Below are positions 6,261 through 10,114 of a DNA stretch of 10,114 nt, one piece after another. How positions within the stretch are numbered: the first letter of the stretch is position 1; every line of letters starts with the position of its first letter. The notes beneath the pieces are model-generated. The model did no database searches. It worked only from the letters and a program-made list of their open reading frames with translations, and was not told the origin of the DNA. The position numbers and the translations under genes are program-made. Source of the DNA: SW10 sp965657795. GTDB lineage: Bacteria; Verrucomicrobiota; Verrucomicrobiia; Verrucomicrobiales; Akkermansiaceae. Where the stretch lies: NCBI GenBank assembly GCA_965657795.1, contig CBFHQJ010000142.1, positions 1 to 10,114 on the forward strand. The letters are read 5' to 3'.

Positions 6261-7460
6261 ATGCTTACTTCGCAGTTTCAAAACCAACTCGCCGAGACTC
6301 TCGACGAAATCAAATCCGCCGGGCTCTACAAATCCGAACGTCAGATCGCGTCCGCCCAAGATTCTGAGATCACCCTTGAAGATGGCCGCCGCGTCATCAA
6401 CATGTGCGCCAACAACTATCTTGGTCTGTCCAATCACCCCGAGGTTTGCGAAGCCGCGCGTTCGGCGATTTCGAGCCACGGCTTCGGGCTCGCGTCGGTC
6501 CGTTTCATTTGCGGAACACAAACCCTGCACCGCCAGCTTGAGGAAAAACTCAGTGAATACCTCGGCACCGAAGACACCATCCTTTACCCTTCTTGCTTTG
6601 ATGCAAACGGCGGGCTCTTTGAAACGATTCTCACCGCGGACGACGCCGTCATCTCGGACTCGCTCAACCACGCCTCGATCATCGACGGCGTCCGCCTGTG
6701 CAAGGCCAAGCGCTTCCGTTACGCCAACAACGACCTCGCTGATCTTGAAAAGCAACTTCAAGAAGCCGACTCCGCCGGAGCGCGCCACAAGCTCATCACC
6801 ACCGATGGTTCCTTTTCGATGGATGGAGTCATTGCCGATTTGGCTGGCATCCACGCCCTCGCAGAAAAATACAATGCCTTGGTCCACTTCGACGATTGCC
6901 ACTCCACCGGGTTCCTCGGAGCCACCGGTCGCGGCACGCACGAGCACTGCGGCCTCATGGGTAAAATCGACCTTACCACTGGAACTCTGGGGAAAGCGCT
7001 CGGAGGAGCTTCCGGTGGCTACACTTCAGGAAAGAAGGAAATCATCGACCTCCTCCGCCAACGGTCGCGCCCCTACCTCTTCTCAAACAGCATCGCCCCT
7101 CCCATCGTCGCGGCCTCACTCAAAGTCCTTGAGATCCTAACCACATCCACCGAACTCGCGGATCGGGTCAAAGACAACACGAAATACTTCCGAGACAACC
7201 TTGCCTCGACAGGCTTCGAAATCCTGGGCAAGGAACATCCCATCTCCCCCGTCCTGCTGGGCGATGCCGAATTGTCCCAGCAATTTTCAGCGAAACTTCT
7301 CGAAAAGAACATCTACGCGATCGGCTTCTTCTTCCCCGTCGTTCCGCAAGGGAAAGCCCGGATTCGCACCCAGATCTCAGCCGCTCACACCAAGGATCAC
7401 CTCGATCAGGCTCTCGAGGCTTTTGTCGCCGTTGGTCGCGATCTTGGAGTTTGCAGCTAA
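6261..7460 (+). CDS. kbl: Glycine C-acetyltransferase (2-amino-3-ketobutyrate CoA ligase)
   Basis: This PLP enzyme of the alpha-oxoamine synthase family cleaves 2-amino-3-ketobutyrate with CoA into glycine and acetyl-CoA, consuming the Tdh product before it decarboxylates to aminoacetone. The 399-residue length matches E. coli Kbl (398, from memory). Visible motifs are MCANNYLGLSNHP at 48-60, RFICGTQTLHRQLE at 81-94, the ring-stacking His in SLNHASIIDG (H137), DDCHSTGFLG at 211-220 with D211 and H214 contacting the cofactor, the Schiff-base lysine K245 in TGTLGKALGGASGGY, and the carboxylate-binding Arg in ARIRTQISAAHT (R369). It lies 20 bases after tdh on the same strand, with an intrinsic terminator just beyond the stop, so it is the last gene of the cluster. 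E. coli has the reverse order, kbl-tdh. The 20-base spacer shows no clear Shine-Dalgarno. Confidence 0.97.
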   Translation: MLTSQFQNQLAETLDEIKSAGLYKSERQIASAQDSEITLEDGRRVINMCANNYLGLSNHPEVCEAARSAISSHGFGLASVRFICGTQTLHRQLEEKLSEYLGTEDTILYPSCFDANGGLFETILTADDAVISDSLNHASIIDGVRLCKAKRFRYANNDLADLEKQLQEADSAGARHKLITTDGSFSMDGVIADLAGIHALAEKYNALVHFDDCHSTGFLGATGRGTHEHCGLMGKIDLTTGTLGKALGGASGGYTSGKKEIIDLLRQRSRPYLFSNSIAPPIVAASLKVLEILTTSTELADRVKDNTKYFRDNLASTGFEILGKEHPISPVLLGDAELSQQFSAKLLEKNIYAIGFFFPVVPQGKARIRTQISAAHTKDHLDQALEAFVAVGRDLGVCS

Positions 7461-7480
7461 AGAACTTGCAAAAAAAGACC

Positions 7481-7516
7481 CCGTGAAGGACTCATTTGTC
7501 CTCCACGGTTTTTTTT
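7481..7516 (+). terminator. Intrinsic terminator after kbl
   Basis: The left arm CCGTGAAGGAC (7481-7491) pairs with GTCCTCCACGG (7498-7508) over 11 positions with one A-C mismatch, around a 6-base loop TCATTT. An 8-base T run follows at 7509-7516. It begins 20 bases after the kbl stop. On the opposite strand the stem is followed, after four bases, by a run of seven T (complement of 7470-7476). It may therefore also stop transcripts of the convergent gene that ends at 7537. Confidence 0.9.
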
Positions 7517-7536
7517 GTTTATTGAGAGATTTTCTT

Positions 7537-9960
7537 CTAGTTGTCCTCGAGGATACGCACCCGGTAAAACTTTTTGGGAGCGGCTGGTGGGAAGAGCCCA
7601 AAACTCACACTCGTTTCATTCGCACTCTGGGCACCCACGAAGTCGTTCACCTCGCTCCATGGATCCAGCAAACCATCCGACTCTTCGAGTGAGTAAGTGA
7701 CCCCGGCAACAGTCCCCCCCACAAGGAAGGAGAGTTGATCGCCGGTCCTGGAGAAGGACAATATCTCGAGCTCTCCTCCCCCAAGCCCCGGAACCGGTGA
7801 AATCGTTCCGTCCGCGAGCCCCTGAATCAGCTGGGGGCTCATGGAAGTTTCCCAAACCCCGACGTCGTTGATCTGCCCCAGGAAAAAGTTACCGGTCGCA
7901 TCAAATACTCCACTTCCGCCAATATTGAAAAAGAAATTGGAAGCATTGAGTGGAGTTGCCGCCGCTCCGGTCACTGCCGGTTGCCCGTTGATGAAGATAG
8001 TCCGTCCGGTGGTATCACCCACAAACGCGATATGAACCCAATCGTCGGAGGGAGAGAGCGCGGTATCGAGCGCCCCTCCGGGATTTGACCATAGGTGGAC
8101 ATTTGAAGCGGTTGTAAATCCAAACTCAAGGATGTCATTCTGACCGAAGAGTCCCGACCGATCGCCCTGATCAATCGGGAAACGAATCCAACCTGCCATC
8201 GTGAATTCCCCGATGTTGTTCAGGCTCATTGCCGTTGTCACCGCATCATCCACGCCATCCAAATCGATGGCAAAATCGCCGGGAAGTCCGGAGTGACCTT
8301 CGACATAGGTTGCGCCCCCGATCACAGAACCATCATTCCCGTTCGGAGAAAGATCCGCCGTGGTCGCCGCCCCCTGGTCGTCGAAGGACCAGAAGCCGAG
8401 AGGCGTGAAGAAGGCAGGCTGGCTTGAAGGGTCGGTGGGATCGGTATTGGCTCTCAATTCCTGTTCGTCAAAATAGCCATCCGAATCACTGTCATGAGCA
8501 AGTGGATCCGTTCCTGTGGCGTCTGCGTCAACGAACTCGCCATCGTTTGTTTCCACTCCGTCCAGCAGAGTGTCATCATCAGTATCCGGATCGAGGGGAT
8601 CAGTCCCCGTCTGGGTCTCGCTGACCCAGATTCCGGTGTTGTTTTCGTATCCATCCAGCAATCCGTCTTCATCAGTGTCATCGTTCTGAGGGTCTGTTCC
8701 AAGGTCAAACTCAGCCTGATTGGTCGATTGATCGGAATCAGGGTCACCGGCAGGACCATTGTTCACATCGATGGTTCCATCGTCGTTGGGATTCAGTCCA
8801 TTGGTTCCTTCATAGCCATCAGAGAATCCATCATCATCGGTATCATCATCAAAGGGATCAGATCCCGCTTGGTTTTCATCAACGAAAGTTCCGCTGGCGT
8901 CTTCGGCACCATCAAGAAGACCGTCATCGTCAGTATCGCTGTCGAGCGGATCCGTTCCGGTATTGGTAAGATCCACGAAGGTCCCAGTTCCTGTTTCGAC
9001 ATCATCATTCAAGCCATCGTCATCAGAATCCGCCAGAATCGGACTGGTTCCACCAGCTTGCTCCTCCAAATTGGTAAGGTTGTCTCCATCCTGATCACCA
9101 TCAGCGCCGTCGTCGCCTTGGTCGCTGTCGGGATCGAGCCCAAAACTGACCTCCCAACCATTCAAAAGACCATCGTTGTCGTTGTCACCGCTGGGATCAT
9201 CAACGTCATCGAGAATTTGGATCGCATTCAAAGGCCCCCGCCCGGCACCTTCGGGATCATCATTTCCCGCGGCGCGCACCCGGAAGTTTCGCGCAGTCAG
9301 TCCAGAGAACACAATATAGTTGCCCGTCGCCTCATCTACATTCGTCGGCGTATCCGTTTGCGGGAAGTCACTTCCAGCCTGAATAAAGGTCCCAGCATAC
9401 TCATTGGCCTGGATGGCCACCTGATCTGTGATCGGCACGCCTTCAGCCAAAGGGTCCGTCCATTCCTCGATCCAGTAGCGCCCCACCGGCCCATTCACAC
9501 CATCGCCATGAACATATACGACCACTGAATAGACCGGCAATGCACCTGCGTTCAGGGAGAAATTCACATAAGGCTGATTGTCATTCCCATCGTCAAGGTA
9601 GCCGTTCATCAATGTCGCGTTGGCATCGGCATTACCTGCACCCGACCGCCAGGTATTTCTTGAATCGTAATGGACCGGATCGATATTGACGCCGTAGTTG
9701 ATTCCCGCCAAACTATTTGTTGCCACTCCTCCGGCATTCTTAATGTCTCCAAAAACGGCATCGTTCTCTGCGTTGCCTGACCAATCGGTCTGAAGAAAAT
9801 TCCAGTTTGCTGCCGCGTAGTCCGGCGCTCCCGCCACGATATCGGAACCAAACGGGACATCGTCGGTATCCTGAAACTTAAAACTTAGAGTATCCGCTTT
9901 CACCATACTCGCTGATAAAAATAAAACTGCTGCCAATCTGCTTGATTTTGTGAACTTCAT
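7537..9960 (-). CDS. Secreted TSP3-repeat / LamG-like protein
   Basis: A large exported protein, about 807 residues from the preferred start. That ATG (9960-9958) opens the signal peptide MKFTKSSRLAAVLFLSASMVKA, likely cut before DTL, and is preceded by AAAGGTG six bases away. An in-frame ATG at 9993 would add 11 residues and bury the positive N-region. Approximate regions, numbered from the 9993 Met: beta-rich N-terminal domain 34-262, with YIVFSGLTARNFRVRAAG and APLNAIQIL-like ends (here GPLNAIQIL); acidic TSP3-type repeats 269-521 (DxDxDGLxDG units), which should bind calcium; LamG/concanavalin-like domain 530-725 (GFWSFDD, LSPNGNDG, FTMAGWIRF, WVHIAFVGD, TIFINGQ, FLGQINDVGVW); C-terminal domain 741-818, ending KFYRVRILEDN, which resembles a tail common on verrucomicrobial secreted proteins. 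A cell-surface adhesin or glycan-binding role is inferred. No catalytic motif is visible. It ends convergently with kbl. Confidence 0.88.
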   Translation of the reverse strand: MKFTKSSRLAAVLFLSASMVKADTLSFKFQDTDDVPFGSDIVAGAPDYAAANWNFLQTDWSGNAENDAVFGDIKNAGGVATNSLAGINYGVNIDPVHYDSRNTWRSGAGNADANATLMNGYLDDGNDNQPYVNFSLNAGALPVYSVVVYVHGDGVNGPVGRYWIEEWTDPLAEGVPITDQVAIQANEYAGTFIQAGSDFPQTDTPTNVDEATGNYIVFSGLTARNFRVRAAGNDDPEGAGRGPLNAIQILDDVDDPSGDNDNDGLLNGWEVSFGLDPDSDQGDDGADGDQDGDNLTNLEEQAGGTSPILADSDDDGLNDDVETGTGTFVDLTNTGTDPLDSDTDDDGLLDGAEDASGTFVDENQAGSDPFDDDTDDDGFSDGYEGTNGLNPNDDGTIDVNNGPAGDPDSDQSTNQAEFDLGTDPQNDDTDEDGLLDGYENNTGIWVSETQTGTDPLDPDTDDDTLLDGVETNDGEFVDADATGTDPLAHDSDSDGYFDEQELRANTDPTDPSSQPAFFTPLGFWSFDDQGAATTADLSPNGNDGSVIGGATYVEGHSGLPGDFAIDLDGVDDAVTTAMSLNNIGEFTMAGWIRFPIDQGDRSGLFGQNDILEFGFTTASNVHLWSNPGGALDTALSPSDDWVHIAFVGDTTGRTIFINGQPAVTGAAATPLNASNFFFNIGGSGVFDATGNFFLGQINDVGVWETSMSPQLIQGLADGTISPVPGLGGGELEILSFSRTGDQLSFLVGGTVAGVTYSLEESDGLLDPWSEVNDFVGAQSANETSVSFGLFPPAAPKKFYRVRILEDN
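8431..9189 (-). repeat. TSP3-type coding repeats, 93-base period
   Basis: Within the secreted protein gene, Asp-rich calcium-loop units recur. In the numbering from the Met at 9993, the loop Gly (or its replacement) falls at residues 327, 358, 389, 444, 475 and 506. Spacing is exactly 31 residues except for one 55-residue step, which contains a degenerate unit (DPDSDQSTNQAEF, loop position 422). Further loops lie at 275 and 305. The linkers share a pattern like GTFVD-xxx-TGTDPL. At residue 475 the loop Gly is Thr (TDDDTLLDG). The repetition shows in the DNA as imperfect 93-base tandem copies. Confidence 0.85.
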
Positions 9961-9966
9961 AATCTG

Positions 9967-9973
9967 CACCTTT
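9967..9973 (-). promoter_or_regulatory. Shine-Dalgarno site deciding the start at 9960
   Basis: On the minus strand AAAGGTG lies six bases before the ATG at 9960-9958, a good match to the anti-Shine-Dalgarno complement. It supports this start over the upstream in-frame ATG at 9993. That upstream ATG has a purine-rich GAGGTGAGGGTGG of its own at a less clear distance, so the choice also rests on the signal peptide. Confidence 0.6.
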
Positions 9974-10042
9974 GCGGAATTCAAACAAACCATAATTCCA
10001 CCCTCACCTCAAGGAGAGAAGACTCCTATTTTCACCAGCGTG

Positions 10043-10114
10043 TTGCCTCACAAAAGAGGACACCCTACGGGATTGACGATTGGACGGGAGAAGTCCCCAT
10101 TGCCTCATAAAAGA
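10043..10114. repeat. Pair of 15-base direct repeats, 57 bases apart
   Basis: TTGCCTCACAAAAGA at 10043-10057 and TTGCCTCATAAAAGA at 10100-10114 differ at one base. In the first copy the next bases complete a small inverted repeat, CCTC-ACAAAA-GAGG. The second copy is cut by the window edge exactly where the same hairpin would close. They could be paired operator sites or the first units of a longer repeat set. Confidence 0.5.

Larger units (their letters stand above)
9961..10114. promoter_or_regulatory. Upstream region of the TSP3 gene
   Basis: About 154 bases to the right window edge hold no recognisable gene. They contain the Shine-Dalgarno site above and two 15-base direct repeats at 10043 and 10100. 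The promoter of the TSP3 protein gene presumably lies here, but no convincing -35/-10 pair was found on the minus strand. Confidence 0.4.

Noticed and set aside
6237..6947. Open frame of 236 codons on the minus strand inside kbl
   Set aside because: It is antisense to the conserved PLP enzyme, with a Val/Gly-rich translation that follows from codon bias in kbl.
8494..9528. Open frame of 344 codons on the plus strand, opposite the TSP3 gene
   Set aside because: It is antisense to the Asp-rich repeats. GAT/GAC codons read backwards give ATC/GTC, so the translation is an Ile/Val-rich artefact with no domain, signal or start context.

Overview
The window looks like chromosomal DNA from a PVC-group bacterium, most likely a Verrucomicrobiota member close to Roseibacillus or Haloferula-type lineages. 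That placement is inferred from gene content. It holds large secreted 'planctomycete cytochrome' proteins (PSCyt1, DUF1587/1595/1592/1588/1585), a DUF1552 partner with a Tat-type leader, a Tat-like xylose-isomerase-fold protein, and a giant secreted protein with thrombospondin type 3 (TSP3) repeats and a LamG-like domain. Most genes also lack a recognisable Shine-Dalgarno sequence. Gene density is high, and no stretch over 300 bases lacks a gene.

Left part (1-4250): the 3' end of a DUF1592-family gene runs off the left edge and is followed 61 bases later by a complete DUF1552 gene on the same strand. A second, complete DUF1592-family gene (770 aa) converges on them from the right. The two DUF1592 C-termini are clearly paralogous. 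Both carry a CxxCH motif in the DUF1588 segment and both end in PFQKRRG. All three products appear to be exported. Their biochemical role is not established; redox or envelope work linked to polysaccharide use is a common guess.

Middle part (4324-7460): a plus-strand cluster encodes a sugar phosphate isomerase/epimerase-like TIM-barrel protein, L-threonine 3-dehydrogenase (tdh) and glycine C-acetyltransferase (kbl). The first two genes abut exactly (TAAATG) and kbl starts 20 bases after tdh. Tdh and Kbl form the classic two-step route from threonine to glycine plus acetyl-CoA. The TIM-barrel gene is an unexplained extra member. A strong intrinsic terminator at about 7481-7516 closes the cluster. 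A 73-base divergent spacer with a perfect 6-3-6 palindrome separates the cluster from the DUF1592 gene.

Right part (7537-10114): a minus-strand gene encodes a secreted protein of about 807 aa. It has an N-terminal beta-rich domain, an acidic TSP3 calcium-binding repeat region with a 31-residue (93-base) period, a LamG/concanavalin-like domain and a C-terminal domain ending in FYRVRILEDN. Upstream of it, at the window edge, are two near-identical 15-base direct repeats 57 bases apart.

No mobile element, CRISPR array, tRNA, rRNA or phage gene was seen. Most of the window is ordinary for this group. The more interesting points are the paralogous DUF1592 pair around DUF1552, the isomerase-like protein tied to threonine catabolism, and the repeat elements upstream of the TSP3 gene. 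I do not see a clearly new system.
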